Source: JTS-RE37 sp041743425
Lineage (GTDB): Bacteria > Bacteroidota > Bacteroidia > Flavobacteriales > Flavobacteriaceae
Direction: 5' to 3'
Assembly: GCA_041743425.1 (NCBI GenBank)
Contig: JBGTMS010000103.1
Span: 51,699 to 115,698 of the forward strand
Length of the DNA: 64,000 nucleotides
Shown here: piece by piece, positions 9,182 through 18,147 of the stretch
Position numbering within the stretch: position 1 is the stretch's first letter
How the letters are laid out: every line of letters starts with the position of its first letter
The notes under the pieces: model-generated
What the model was told of the DNA's origin: nothing
What the model saw: only the letters and a program-made list of their open reading frames with translations
Databases searched by the model: none
Program-made: the position numbers and the translations under genes

Positions 9182-10261
9182 ATGAAAGTCTTGATCATAC
9201 AGCAAAAAATGATTGGGGATGTACTGGTGAGTTCATTGCTCTGCGAACATCTCCGGCTGCATATTCCGCAGGCCGTTATTCATTACCTTGTCAATGAACA
9301 TACCACGGCCGTTGTAGAGAATAATCCATTCATTGACCAATTGCAGATTTACAAAAAGGAGTTTCGGAAAAAACCCGCTGCATTTTTCTTCTTTTTACGT
9401 AAAATTTCACGCGAAAAATACGATGTGGTAATTGATATTTATGCAAAACCTGAAAGCAGGCTTATCACCGTATTTTCAGGAGCGCGCATCAGGATATCCT
9501 ACCACAAAGGAATCTTAGGGATGTTGTACACGCACCTGCTACCCATTAATTCAAAAAAATCTGACAACAATGATACAACCATAGAAGACAGATTAAGCCT
9601 GTTGGGGCCCATCCTGCATAAGCTCCCGGATCCGAAACTGCGACCAAGGATTTTTTTGGCTCCTGAAGAAATTAAAGTGGCTGCGGAATTTTTGACAACC
9701 CATGGCCTAACCCCCGAAGGTCCTAAAATAATGGTTGGGATCATAGGGAGTGATCCCTCTAAAACATATCCCCTAGCCTATATGGCCCGTCTGATGGACT
9801 TTTTGGTAAGACATTCTAATGCCACCCTGTTATTAAATTATATGCCATCGCAGCAAAAACAGGCAGAAGCGCTATACCGGCTCTGTCATCAGACAACACA
9901 AAAGTACCTCCTTATGGATGCCTTTTTACCAGATCTGCGCAAGTTTCTGGCCGTTCTGTTCCACTGCAATTGTTATGTGGGAAACGAAGGCGGGAGCGTG
10001 AATATGGCAAAGGCGCTGGGCATTCCTACTTTTGCCGTGTTTTCTCCATGGATACACAAAAAGGGTTGGCATACATATGCGGATCATTTAAATATCGGTG
10101 TGCACCTCCAGGACTATTTTCCGGAAGAATTAAATGCTTTGGATCAAAAAGAAGTTAAAAAAGAATTCGACCGTCTTTACCACTTGCTTGAACCCAGTCT
10201 GTTTGAAGGAGAACTTCTGACATTTTTACAGGCAACCCGAACCTTTTCTGCACCTGGATAA
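9182..10261 (+). CDS. Glycosyltransferase family 9 (heptosyltransferase-like)
   Basis: A 359-residue GT-B enzyme of family 9, whose characterised members move heptose from ADP-heptose to LPS core. The N-terminal pattern KVLIIQQKMIGDVLVSSLL is diagnostic. The C-terminal donor domain has VGIIGSDPSKTYPLAYMARL and the NEGGSVNMAKALGIPTFAVF loop. First gene of a four-gene glycosyltransferase cluster, so probably acts on a surface lipoglycan. The exact sugar cannot be assigned. Confidence 0.88.
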   Translation: MKVLIIQQKMIGDVLVSSLLCEHLRLHIPQAVIHYLVNEHTTAVVENNPFIDQLQIYKKEFRKKPAAFFFFLRKISREKYDVVIDIYAKPESRLITVFSGARIRISYHKGILGMLYTHLLPINSKKSDNNDTTIEDRLSLLGPILHKLPDPKLRPRIFLAPEEIKVAAEFLTTHGLTPEGPKIMVGIIGSDPSKTYPLAYMARLMDFLVRHSNATLLLNYMPSQQKQAEALYRLCHQTTQKYLLMDAFLPDLRKFLAVLFHCNCYVGNEGGSVNMAKALGIPTFAVFSPWIHKKGWHTYADHLNIGVHLQDYFPEELNALDQKEVKKEFDRLYHLLEPSLFEGELLTFLQATRTFSAPG

Positions 10262-10310
10262 GCATCCATCGCTGTCTGAGAGGCTCTGGAGTATCTCCGT
10301 ATCTTTTCCT

Positions 10311-10318
10311 TACTTTTG
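10311..10318 (+). promoter_or_regulatory. Candidate -7 element for the GT4-GT2 gene
   Basis: TACTTTTG matches the Bacteroidota -7 consensus TAnnTTTG, 19 bases before the ATG at 10338. I see no good -33 TTG at the usual distance. Confidence 0.4.
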
Positions 10319-10337
10319 ACCTTTAGAAATCAATGAT

Positions 10338-12254
10338 ATGCGAGTAGGATTTGATGCGAAAAGGATCTTCCACAATAATACAGGTCTAGGTAACTATGGC
10401 AGGGATATCATCAGGGGTCTTCACGAACATACACCGGTTTCCAAACTCATATTATACAATACGAAACCTTCCCGGATAAAAAGGCTTGAACCCCTCGCCA
10501 AAGCTGAGATCCGTTATCCCAGGGGTTGGCTTTGGAATACCTTCTCTTCTATATGGCGATTGGGGCCGGTAAGCAGGCAGATTCTCGAAGATAGAATTCA
10601 TATTTTTCATGGCCTCTCCGGGGAAACACCCACCGGGCTCAGGAAAATGGACATTCCTACCGTGGTCACTATTCATGACCTGATTTTCCTGAGTCATCCG
10701 CATTACTATTCTCTTATTGACCGGATCATCTACAAAAGAAAGTTTCAGCATGCCACCCGAAATGCAGACAAGATCATCGCGATCAGTGAACAGACCAAAA
10801 GAGATATCATCAAGTATCTCCATATTGATGACAGGAAAATACGGGTAATTTACCAGGGTTGTAACAAAGCCTATAAAGAAAGGTACAGCAATTCTGAAAA
10901 AGCGCAGGTAATTGAAAAATTCGGCCTCCCTGTGGAATTTATCCTCAATGTCGGCACGCTTCAGGAGCGGAAAAATGCCCTTACGATTGTAAAGGCGATC
11001 CGGGATACCAAACTGCATCTGGTGCTGATTGGCAATGAAAAGACCTATGCCCGTAAAATACATGCCTACATTCGTTCCAATTCCCTTGAAAACCAGGTGA
11101 TTTTTTTAAAAAATGTTCCTGTAAGAGAACTGGCTATCATTTACCAGCTTGCTACCGTTTTCTGCTATCCCTCTATCTGTGAAGGATTTGGCATTCCTAT
11201 TATTGAAGCTCTTTACAGTAAAACCCCGGTGATTACTTCTGTGGGAAGTTGTTTTCCTGAGGCCGGCGGACCTGCCTCCGTATATATTGATCCCGAGAAT
11301 GCAGACATCTTGCGTTCAGAATTACAACGCTTGTTTATGGACCCTGAATTACGCAAGCAAATGGCAGAGCAGGGTCACGCCTTCGTTCAGAAATTCCGTG
11401 ATGATGTGGTTGCCGAAAAAATACATGAGATCTACACTTCCGTTTTGAGTGAGAGGTTATTGGAAACGGAATGTCCTCCCCGTAAAATCTCCGCGCTAAT
11501 GATCACCTATAACGAGATTGAACATATTGATGAAGTGCTTGAAAATCTCGATTTTGCAGACGAGATCATTATTGTGGACTCTTTCAGCAATGATGGTACC
11601 GCAGAAAAAATAAAGAAACACCCGAAAGCGAAATTAATACAACGGAATTTCAAGAATTATACAGACCAGAAATCCTATGCGCTTCAGCAAGCTTCAAATG
11701 ATTGGATACTTTTTATGGATGCCGATGAAAGAATTACCACCCCGCTGAAAACGGAAATTCTCAAAACCATCAGCCGGCCCGGACCCAAGGCCAGTGCCTA
11801 TTACTTTTACAGGGTCTTTATGTTTAAGAAGGAGGTCTTGCGTTACAGCGGCTGGCAAACCGATAAGAATTACCGGCTTTTTAGAAAAAGTAAAGTTCAT
11901 TTTCTGAAAGAGCGCATTGTTCACGAAACACTGGTGGTTGATGGAATATCTGGGTCCATGCAAAATAAACTAATTCATTATTCCTATAAGAATTACGGGG
12001 ACTACAAAGAAAAAATGATTAAATACGGGATGATGAAAGCACAGGAGGAGGTACAAAAAAGTTACGAACCCAATCTGTATCACTTTGTACTCCGACCCAC
12101 CTATAAATTTTTAAATCAATACATTTTTCGCCTGGGCATTCTAGATGGTAAAAAAGGCATGATTATCAGTTACTTAAATGCCCTTGGAGTGTATGTTAGG
12201 TACAGAGAATTACGGCGCCTCAGACAATTACAAAACAGGACTACCTTAAGCTGA
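10338..12254 (+). CDS. Bifunctional glycosyltransferase: GT4 fused to GT2
   Basis: A 638-residue fusion. Residues 1-372 are a GT-B family 4 enzyme: FDAKRIFHNNTGLGNYGRDI at the N-terminus, VGTLQERKN at 205-213 and the E-x7-E donor motif EGFGIPIIE (E282, E290). Residues 383-638 are a GT-A family 2 enzyme of the WaaE/KdtX type: ALMITYNEIEH at 386-396, IIIVDSFSNDGT, and the metal-binding DADE. The second half is strongly similar to the separate GT2 gene that follows. The fusion suggests two consecutive sugar additions. No frameshift or linker anomaly is seen. Confidence 0.9.
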   Translation: MRVGFDAKRIFHNNTGLGNYGRDIIRGLHEHTPVSKLILYNTKPSRIKRLEPLAKAEIRYPRGWLWNTFSSIWRLGPVSRQILEDRIHIFHGLSGETPTGLRKMDIPTVVTIHDLIFLSHPHYYSLIDRIIYKRKFQHATRNADKIIAISEQTKRDIIKYLHIDDRKIRVIYQGCNKAYKERYSNSEKAQVIEKFGLPVEFILNVGTLQERKNALTIVKAIRDTKLHLVLIGNEKTYARKIHAYIRSNSLENQVIFLKNVPVRELAIIYQLATVFCYPSICEGFGIPIIEALYSKTPVITSVGSCFPEAGGPASVYIDPENADILRSELQRLFMDPELRKQMAEQGHAFVQKFRDDVVAEKIHEIYTSVLSERLLETECPPRKISALMITYNEIEHIDEVLENLDFADEIIIVDSFSNDGTAEKIKKHPKAKLIQRNFKNYTDQKSYALQQASNDWILFMDADERITTPLKTEILKTISRPGPKASAYYFYRVFMFKKEVLRYSGWQTDKNYRLFRKSKVHFLKERIVHETLVVDGISGSMQNKLIHYSYKNYGDYKEKMIKYGMMKAQEEVQKSYEPNLYHFVLRPTYKFLNQYIFRLGILDGKKGMIISYLNALGVYVRYRELRRLRQLQNRTTLS

Positions 12255-12372
12255 ACTGCAAGAACATGCATCGTCCCGGCCTGCTTTTTGAGTTACCCAT
12301 TTTCTATGAAAATTTAAGAATTAAATAATTTTTAGAAGTTTTTTCAGTTATAATTAATGTAATACACCCCCA

Positions 12373-13173
12373 ATGTATAAGAGAAAGCTTTCTGCGCTCA
12401 TCATTACCTACAATGAAATTGGCTATATTGAGGAATGCCTGGCATCTATTCTGTTCACTGACGAAATAATCGTTATAGATTCATACAGCGATGATGGAAC
12501 CTTTGAGTACCTGTTAAAGCATCCCAGAGTCAGGGTGATACAAAAACCATTTTTGAATTTTACGGAGCAAAAAACATTTGCCCTTTCACAGTCCTCCAAT
12601 GATTGGGTATTGTTTCTGGACGCGGATGAGGTGATCACGCCACCACTGCAGAAGGAAATATTCCAACTCCTGGCATCAGAAAATCCCTGTGAGGCCTACT
12701 GGTTCTATAAAAAATTTATGTTTTTGAGGCGACCACTGCATTTCTGCGGGTGGCGTACAGATAAGAATTACAGGCTTTTTGACAAATCCAAAGTGCGCTT
12801 TTCAATGGAGAAAATGGTGCATGAAACTCTGGATGTACAGGGTCCAACTGGTATCGCCAGGGAGAAGTTAATTCATTATTCTTACAAAAGCTACGCTGAT
12901 TATAAATCGAAAATGCTTCATTATGGCCGTCTCAAGGCACGGGAGGCCTATAACAAGGGAAAAAAATTCAGCTACCTGCAACTGGCCTTAAAACCTTTGT
13001 GGAAATTTGCCTACCACTACATCATTCGTCTTGGCTTGTTGGATGCCAGAAAGGGTCTGATTATCAGTTACCTGAGTGCCCTGGGAGAAATTGAGCGCTA
13101 TGTAACTCTGCGTCAGCTCAATCTGGAAAATAAAAAAGTCGTATCATACAGGCCTGTTGAAAGCTATAATTAA
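12373..13173 (+). CDS. GT2 glycosyltransferase, WaaE/KdtX-like
   Basis: A 266-residue GT-A enzyme. It has LSALIITYNEIGYIEE at the N-terminus, DEIIVIDSYSDDGT, the divalent-metal motif DADE and WRTDKNYRLF, and ends with an amphipathic KGLIISYLSALGE segment. It aligns almost without gaps with residues 383-638 of the preceding fusion protein (shared GWxTDKNYRLF, VHETL, LIHYSYKxYxDYK), so the two arose by duplication. WaaE-type enzymes add glucose to the LPS inner core; this is a family inference. Confidence 0.9.
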   Translation: MYKRKLSALIITYNEIGYIEECLASILFTDEIIVIDSYSDDGTFEYLLKHPRVRVIQKPFLNFTEQKTFALSQSSNDWVLFLDADEVITPPLQKEIFQLLASENPCEAYWFYKKFMFLRRPLHFCGWRTDKNYRLFDKSKVRFSMEKMVHETLDVQGPTGIAREKLIHYSYKSYADYKSKMLHYGRLKAREAYNKGKKFSYLQLALKPLWKFAYHYIIRLGLLDARKGLIISYLSALGEIERYVTLRQLNLENKKVVSYRPVESYN

Positions 13174-13419
13174 CAGGTCCTGCACTTACTGTTTCCAATA
13201 GGCATTCCGATCATTTTTCATCCTCTCAATTTTCGGTCTTTTCCGGTCCCATCGCATCTGATTCAACTCTTTTAGTGCATTTGCCATCACAATATAGTTG
13301 TGGGTCAAACAGGATCTTCCTTTTTCCGGAGCCCGGTCAACCCAGGTATTGAATTATCAAACATTTGCGTAACTTTCCAATATAGTTCCGCACAATACAC
13401 GGAGGGAATGCCTGGCAAA

Positions 13420-14379
13420 ATGAATGAAAAAAAACATGACATTGCTGTCATAATTATTAATTACAATTCCTCCGAGTTTAGCAAAAACTGTATCGAAAGT
13501 GTGGTGAAAACGACTTCAGCTGACTTAGATTACGAGATAATCGTAGTGGACAATGCCTCTCAACTGGCAGATTATGAGCAGCTGAATTCCTATATTACCC
13601 AATTGCAATTGCCGCATATTTCTCTATATCGGAGCAGGATAAATACCGGCTTTGGAGGTGGCAATATGCACGGAGTACAGCATGCCAATGCAGCGTACTA
13701 TTTGTTTTTGAATAATGATACCGTTCTGTTAAATGATGCCCTGCTCATTTGTCATAATTTCATGAAGATTTCGGAAGAAGCTGCGGTGTGTGGCGCACAG
13801 ATTTTCAGCACAGACTCGGTAAAACAGCCAAGCTTCGATCATTTCAGTACACCATCTCGTGAAATTTTCGGAAAAGGAATGATCGAATTTTTGTTTCCTT
13901 CAACCAAACCTTCCAGAAGAAGGGACTATCTGTCTCCGTTAGAAGTGGATTATGTAAATGGAAGTTTTATGTTCTTCAGGGCCTCTGATTTTGATAACAT
14001 CGGGGGATTCGATACCAATATTTTTCTTTATTTTGAGGAGAGTGATATTTGCTTTCGATTGCGGAAGAAACGTAGGAAAACTTATTTTGTACCGGATGCC
14101 TCCTACTTGCATTTTCATGGACAAAGTATTAAAAAAAGTAAAATGCCGGTAGAGATGAAAATTGAACTTAAAACTTCAATGTTTTACGTCATTCGTAAAA
14201 ACCAGGGCTATTTGAAGTACCAGATGTTGCGACTTTTTTTTATTTTGCGATATGCTTTCACATGTATTGTTAAACCCCAATATTTTAAACTATTAAAAGC
14301 TATTCTCATTGGGCTTCCATTAGGTCGATCCCTGAAACAACGACAGCTAATTGTTGATCAAGTAATTAGAAATGATTGA
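13420..14379 (+). CDS. GT2 glycosyltransferase, rhamnosyltransferase-like
   Basis: GT-A family 2 enzyme with VIIINYNSSEFSKNCIESV at the N-terminus, EIIVVDNAS, the NTGFGGGNMHGVQHA helix, FLNNDT as the metal motif and GGFDTNIFLYFEESDICFRL, a pattern seen in rhamnosyl- and dTDP-sugar transferases. The C-terminus is hydrophobic (about the last 80 residues), suggesting membrane contact. I use the ATG at 13420; ATG at 13408 is also possible, while the frame opens further upstream at 13300 with non-family-like residues. It overlaps the next gene by 8 bases. Confidence 0.85.
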   Translation: MNEKKHDIAVIIINYNSSEFSKNCIESVVKTTSADLDYEIIVVDNASQLADYEQLNSYITQLQLPHISLYRSRINTGFGGGNMHGVQHANAAYYLFLNNDTVLLNDALLICHNFMKISEEAAVCGAQIFSTDSVKQPSFDHFSTPSREIFGKGMIEFLFPSTKPSRRRDYLSPLEVDYVNGSFMFFRASDFDNIGGFDTNIFLYFEESDICFRLRKKRRKTYFVPDASYLHFHGQSIKKSKMPVEMKIELKTSMFYVIRKNQGYLKYQMLRLFFILRYAFTCIVKPQYFKLLKAILIGLPLGRSLKQRQLIVDQVIRND

Positions 14380-14935
14380 GACAGAACTTAATGAATCATT
14401 AAGGGTTCTTTCCCGCGGGGGTCTTATCCTTTACCCGACTGATACCATATGGGGTATTGGCTGTGACGCCACAAATGCCGTGGCTGTGGAAAAGATTTTT
14501 GAACTAAAGAACAGACCTCCGGAAAAAACCATGATCTGCCTGGTAGCAAATGATTTTATGCTCGAAAAATATGTGGAGCTTGTTCCTGAGGTGGCATATG
14601 ATATCATCGACTATTCAACCAAGCCTACAACCATTGTTTACGACAATCCTAAAGGAATTGCAGATAATCTGATAGCCTCAGATAATACCCTGGCGGTAAG
14701 GGTGGCAACCGATGAATTTTGTCAGTTGCTTATAAAAAAATTTAAAAAACCCATTGTTTCCACTTCAGCCAATCTGGCCGGCCACGCATCACCCGCTCAT
14801 TTTTCGGAAATCAGCCCGGTTATTTTAAAAGGAGTAGACTATATAGTAAATTTGGACCGGGATAAGTATAAAAACATACCATCGTCCATTATCAAACTGG
14901 GCAATGACGGTACGGTCCGGGTGATCAGAAAGTAG
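14372..14935 (+). CDS. tsaC: L-threonylcarbamoyladenylate synthase (Sua5/YciO/YrdC)
   Basis: Makes threonylcarbamoyl-AMP from threonine, bicarbonate and ATP, the first step of t6A modification at position 37 of ANN-decoding tRNAs. The YrdC fold is marked by GGLILYPTDTIWGIGCDA, IFELKNRPPEKTMICLV and PIVSTSANLAGHASP. At 187 residues it lacks the Sua5 C-terminal domain, so it is the TsaC-like short form. It overlaps the upstream glycosyltransferase by 8 bases and is followed 57 bases later by the CCA enzyme, giving a small tRNA-modification pair. Confidence 0.93.
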   Translation: MIETELNESLRVLSRGGLILYPTDTIWGIGCDATNAVAVEKIFELKNRPPEKTMICLVANDFMLEKYVELVPEVAYDIIDYSTKPTTIVYDNPKGIADNLIASDNTLAVRVATDEFCQLLIKKFKKPIVSTSANLAGHASPAHFSEISPVILKGVDYIVNLDRDKYKNIPSSIIKLGNDGTVRVIRK

Positions 14936-14992
14936 AAATCAGAAAATCCTGCTTTATCATTCCTCCCGGCCAACTGCGGAAGACTCCTTGAA

Positions 14993-16420
14993 ATGCCTGA
15001 AAAGAAATACATGTCGGCGCTTGATGAACCGGTTTTTTCGATAATTTCCGAAAGTGCCTGTCAACTATCCATTGACTGCTATGTGATTGGGGGCTATGTG
15101 CGTGACTATTTATTGCAGCGCTCAAAACCGACTGATATTGACATAGTAGCGATAGGAAGTGGTATTTCCCTGGCAAGAGAAGTTGCTTCAAAACTTCCGG
15201 GAAAGCCTAAGGTATCGGTCTTTAAACGATTCGGCACTGCCAGTCTGAAGTATCAGGGAACAGAATTGGAATTTGTCGGAGCACGGAGGGAAAGTTATCA
15301 TGAGGATAGCCGAAATCCAGTAGTCGAGGATGGCAGCCTGAAGGAAGATCAGCAACGTCGCGACTTTACCATAAATGCCCTGGCGATTTCATTGAATAGT
15401 AGTGATTACGGAAGTCTGCTGGATCCTTTTGACGGACTTTCCGATTTGAAAAATAAATGTATCAGAACACCGCTCGCGCCGGAAATGACCTATTCTGACG
15501 ATCCGTTGCGGATGATGCGAGCAATTCGATTCGCAACCCAGTTGCATTTTACCATAGAAAAGGATTCCCTTCAGGCCATTGAAATTAACAAGGAACGTCT
15601 CAGGATTGTCTCTGCCGAGCGCATTGTTTCAGAACTTCATAAAATTTTATCCTGTGATGTGCCATCAACGGGCCTCGCACTACTCCATAAAACCGGTCTG
15701 TTGCAGCTCATCATGCCTGAGCTTACCGCGCTGGAAGGCATAGAGGAAATGGAGGGACAACGTCATAAGGACAATTTCTGGCATACGCTGGAGGTGGTAG
15801 ACAATATTGCAGCCAATACGGACAATCTCTGGCTTCGCTGGGCTGCCCTGCTTCATGATATCGGGAAAGCACCTACCAAAAAATTTGATCCATCCCTGGG
15901 TTGGACTTTTCACGGGCATGAATTTATAGGTTCCAAAATGGTCTATAAATTATTTAAGCGTCTGCATATGCCACTTAATGACAAAATGAAATTTGTGCAG
16001 AAAATGGTGCTCTTAAGTTCCCGTCCGATCATTCTCGCGGAGGATTTTGTTACGGACTCGGCAGTGCGAAGACTCATCTTTGACACCGGAGCTCATGTAG
16101 ATGACCTGATGACGCTCTGCGAAGCGGACATTACCACAAAGAATTCCAGGAAACTTAAACAATATACCAGAAATTTCAAGCAGGTTCGTCAGAAAATCGC
16201 AGAAGTGGAGGCCAGAGATCATATCCGGAATTTCCAGCCTCCGGTCACCGGAGAGGAGATAATGAAAACTTTTAATCTAAAGCCGTCCAAGGAAATTGGT
16301 ATTATCAAGGAAGCCATTAAGGAGGCGATTCTGGAAGGAGAGATACCTAATAATTATGAGGCCGCAAAAACATTCATGCTGGAGAAAGCCAAAAATTTAG
16401 GTCTTCCGCCGGCAGAATAA
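14993..16420 (+). CDS. cca: CCA tRNA nucleotidyltransferase with HD domain
   Basis: Class II nucleotidyltransferase family of 475 residues that adds or repairs the 3' CCA of tRNA; poly(A) polymerases share the fold. The head has GGYVRDYLL and the two catalytic aspartates in TDIDIV. RRDFTINAL and DDPLRMMRAIRFA follow as nucleotide-specificity motifs. An HD phosphohydrolase domain is visible as LLHDIGKAP with the following HGHE. The 475-residue, HD-bearing form is the usual one in Bacteroidota. CCA versus poly(A) activity cannot be decided from sequence alone, though no separate CCA gene is seen here. Confidence 0.92.
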   Translation: MPEKKYMSALDEPVFSIISESACQLSIDCYVIGGYVRDYLLQRSKPTDIDIVAIGSGISLAREVASKLPGKPKVSVFKRFGTASLKYQGTELEFVGARRESYHEDSRNPVVEDGSLKEDQQRRDFTINALAISLNSSDYGSLLDPFDGLSDLKNKCIRTPLAPEMTYSDDPLRMMRAIRFATQLHFTIEKDSLQAIEINKERLRIVSAERIVSELHKILSCDVPSTGLALLHKTGLLQLIMPELTALEGIEEMEGQRHKDNFWHTLEVVDNIAANTDNLWLRWAALLHDIGKAPTKKFDPSLGWTFHGHEFIGSKMVYKLFKRLHMPLNDKMKFVQKMVLLSSRPIILAEDFVTDSAVRRLIFDTGAHVDDLMTLCEADITTKNSRKLKQYTRNFKQVRQKIAEVEARDHIRNFQPPVTGEEIMKTFNLKPSKEIGIIKEAIKEAILEGEIPNNYEAAKTFMLEKAKNLGLPPAE

Positions 16421-16472
16421 CTGTTGTACCCAATGCCACGCAAATTGTAGTTTTAAAAGGAATAAATACTGA

Positions 16473-17507
16473 ATGCGCTCTTCCTATTTCAAAATGGTCC
16501 GATTGTCCATTGTCCTGGTTTACCTGGTCATCCTGGCAGGAGCTGTCGTACGTATGACGGGCAGTGGCATGGGTTGCCCCGATTGGCCTAAATGTTTTGG
16601 TTATTATATTCCTCCTACTGATTCAGAACAACTTAGATGGCAGCCCGAAAAGAATTACAAAAAAGGTCAGGTCATTATCAGGGATCAATCTCTCCGGGTC
16701 GCAAATAAAGATTTTAGAACCGGGACAGAATATCAACCTGACGAATGGTCTCCCTATACCAGACATGACTATGCCATTTTTAATGCCGCACATACATGGA
16801 CAGAATTCATTAACAGATTACTAGGTGCCCTCGCAGGCCTGGCAACCCTGGTGATGGCCATTCTTTCATTCAGCTTCCGGAAAAAAAGAGTTGCTATTAC
16901 TATCATTTCCTGGATAGTTGTGCTGACTATGGGATTTCAGGCCTGGCTCGGAGCGACAGTGGTATTTTCAGTCCTGGAAACCGCCAAAATCACTTTCCAT
17001 ATGATCATGGCCCTCTTCATTGTTGGGCTGCTTATATACTTGTTACTGGCTTCCTCAGAAACAAAGGGACGGACCTCTACGGGCTTCCGAACACTGCAGT
17101 TGCTTGCTGGGGCCCTCCTTTTAACACTCATTCAAATTGTCCTGGGGACGCAAGTAAGGCAATTTGTGGACGGACAGATAGATGTATACGGAGACAATGC
17201 CCGCCATCTGTGGCTGTCACAACCCCAATGGACATATTATATCCATCGGTCATTTTCCGTTGTCATACTGCTGTGGAATATCTACCTGGCGTATCATTTG
17301 GCAAAGCGGCAGTTACAATTACCTGCTTTCAAATGGGTACTCGGATTGCTCCTTCTGGAAATAGCCGTCGGAATTACCATGCAGTACCGCCAATTTCCAT
17401 TTGGAACCCAGGCCATACACCTTTTCCTGGCGGCGCTGATTTTTGGCTTACAGACCTATCTTCTTATAGCGGGATGGTATGGGCGTAAAATTCTGAAAAC
17501 TTTGTAA
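16473..17507 (+). CDS. ctaA: Heme A synthase (COX15/CtaA)
   Basis: Membrane enzyme that oxidises the C8 methyl of heme O to give heme A for cytochrome oxidases. About eight transmembrane segments are visible in 344 residues. Family marks are VRMTGSGMGCPDWPKCFG near the N-terminus, HTWTEFINRLLG (first heme-ligand histidine and the conserved ExxNR), FHMIMAL, YIHRSF and the final AIHLFLAAL. An insertion after the first helix (about 45-85) is usual for Bacteroidota. It is 52 bases downstream of the CCA gene. Confidence 0.93.
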   Translation: MRSSYFKMVRLSIVLVYLVILAGAVVRMTGSGMGCPDWPKCFGYYIPPTDSEQLRWQPEKNYKKGQVIIRDQSLRVANKDFRTGTEYQPDEWSPYTRHDYAIFNAAHTWTEFINRLLGALAGLATLVMAILSFSFRKKRVAITIISWIVVLTMGFQAWLGATVVFSVLETAKITFHMIMALFIVGLLIYLLLASSETKGRTSTGFRTLQLLAGALLLTLIQIVLGTQVRQFVDGQIDVYGDNARHLWLSQPQWTYYIHRSFSVVILLWNIYLAYHLAKRQLQLPAFKWVLGLLLLEIAVGITMQYRQFPFGTQAIHLFLAALIFGLQTYLLIAGWYGRKILKTL

Positions 17508-17512
17508 CTTTG
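17505..17512 (+). promoter_or_regulatory. Candidate -7 element overlapping the ctaA stop codon
   Basis: TAACTTTG fits TAnnTTTG exactly; its TAA is also the stop codon of ctaA. It sits 21 bases before the ATG at 17534, so the next gene may have its own promoter. The -33 region is not clear. Confidence 0.35.
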
Positions 17513-17533
17513 ATGCCTCACTAAAAAGTACAG

Positions 17534-18031
17534 ATGATCTACAAAATCAGGATTATCCTGGATGCTGAGGAAGATATTTTCAGGGATATAGAAATTGATG
17601 ATGAAAGTACGCTTGAAGACTTTCATAACAGCATTATTCAGTCTTTCGGATTTTTAGGAAATGAAATGGCCTCCTTTTTCACCTGTGATGAGCGTTGGAA
17701 TCAGGAAGAGGAGATCGCTCTCTTTGAGATGGACGAGAAGAATTCAGATCAGGTTCGACTTATGCGCGATACCAGGATAAGTGAGGTGCTAACAGAAAGT
17801 ACCCCAAAACTGATCTACATATACGATTTTCTAAGCATGTGGACTTTCTTTGTCGAATTGGCCAGTATAACCGCAGCGGAACATGGCAGGAGTTACCCCA
17901 ATATTCTTTTCAGTTTTGGGGAGATTCCGGAAACTCCGCCTGAGCATCAGTTTGAATCCGATCCTGCCTTTGACTTTGATGATACCCTGGAAAATTACGA
18001 TGATCTTGATTTTGATGAAAACTGGAATTGA
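17534..18031 (+). CDS. Plasmid pRiA4b ORF-3-like family protein
   Basis: A 165-residue protein of the PF07929 family, known from plasmid pRiA4b ORF-3 and IS1096 passenger proteins but also widespread as a lone chromosomal gene. The fold is marked by YKIRIILDAEEDIFRDIEI, TLEDFHNSIIQSFGF, and IYIYDFLSMWTFFVEL. The tail is very acidic (DFDDTLENYDDLDFDENW). Function is not established. No transposase or terminal repeats are nearby, so I read it as a housekeeping flavobacterial copy, not part of an insertion sequence. Confidence 0.85.
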   Translation: MIYKIRIILDAEEDIFRDIEIDDESTLEDFHNSIIQSFGFLGNEMASFFTCDERWNQEEEIALFEMDEKNSDQVRLMRDTRISEVLTESTPKLIYIYDFLSMWTFFVELASITAAEHGRSYPNILFSFGEIPETPPEHQFESDPAFDFDDTLENYDDLDFDENWN

Positions 18032-18147
18032 CCGGTAATACTATCAGGGGACCGGAATGCTACATCGGCGCATTCAGTTTGGACTTCCGCCACAATGGCG
18101 GGCTGCTGGAAAGAAATAATGCTTAAAACTAAAAATCGAAAGTTTAC

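Noticed and set aside
9970..10158. Many long frames opposite or shifted to real genes (for example 9970-10158, 45629-46219, 51156-51998).
   Set aside because: They coincide with strongly supported genes in the other frame and have no independent family motifs.
17534..18031. Name similarity to IS1096 and plasmid proteins suggests a mobile element.
   Set aside because: No transposase, no terminal repeats or target duplication nearby, and the gene sits between housekeeping genes.
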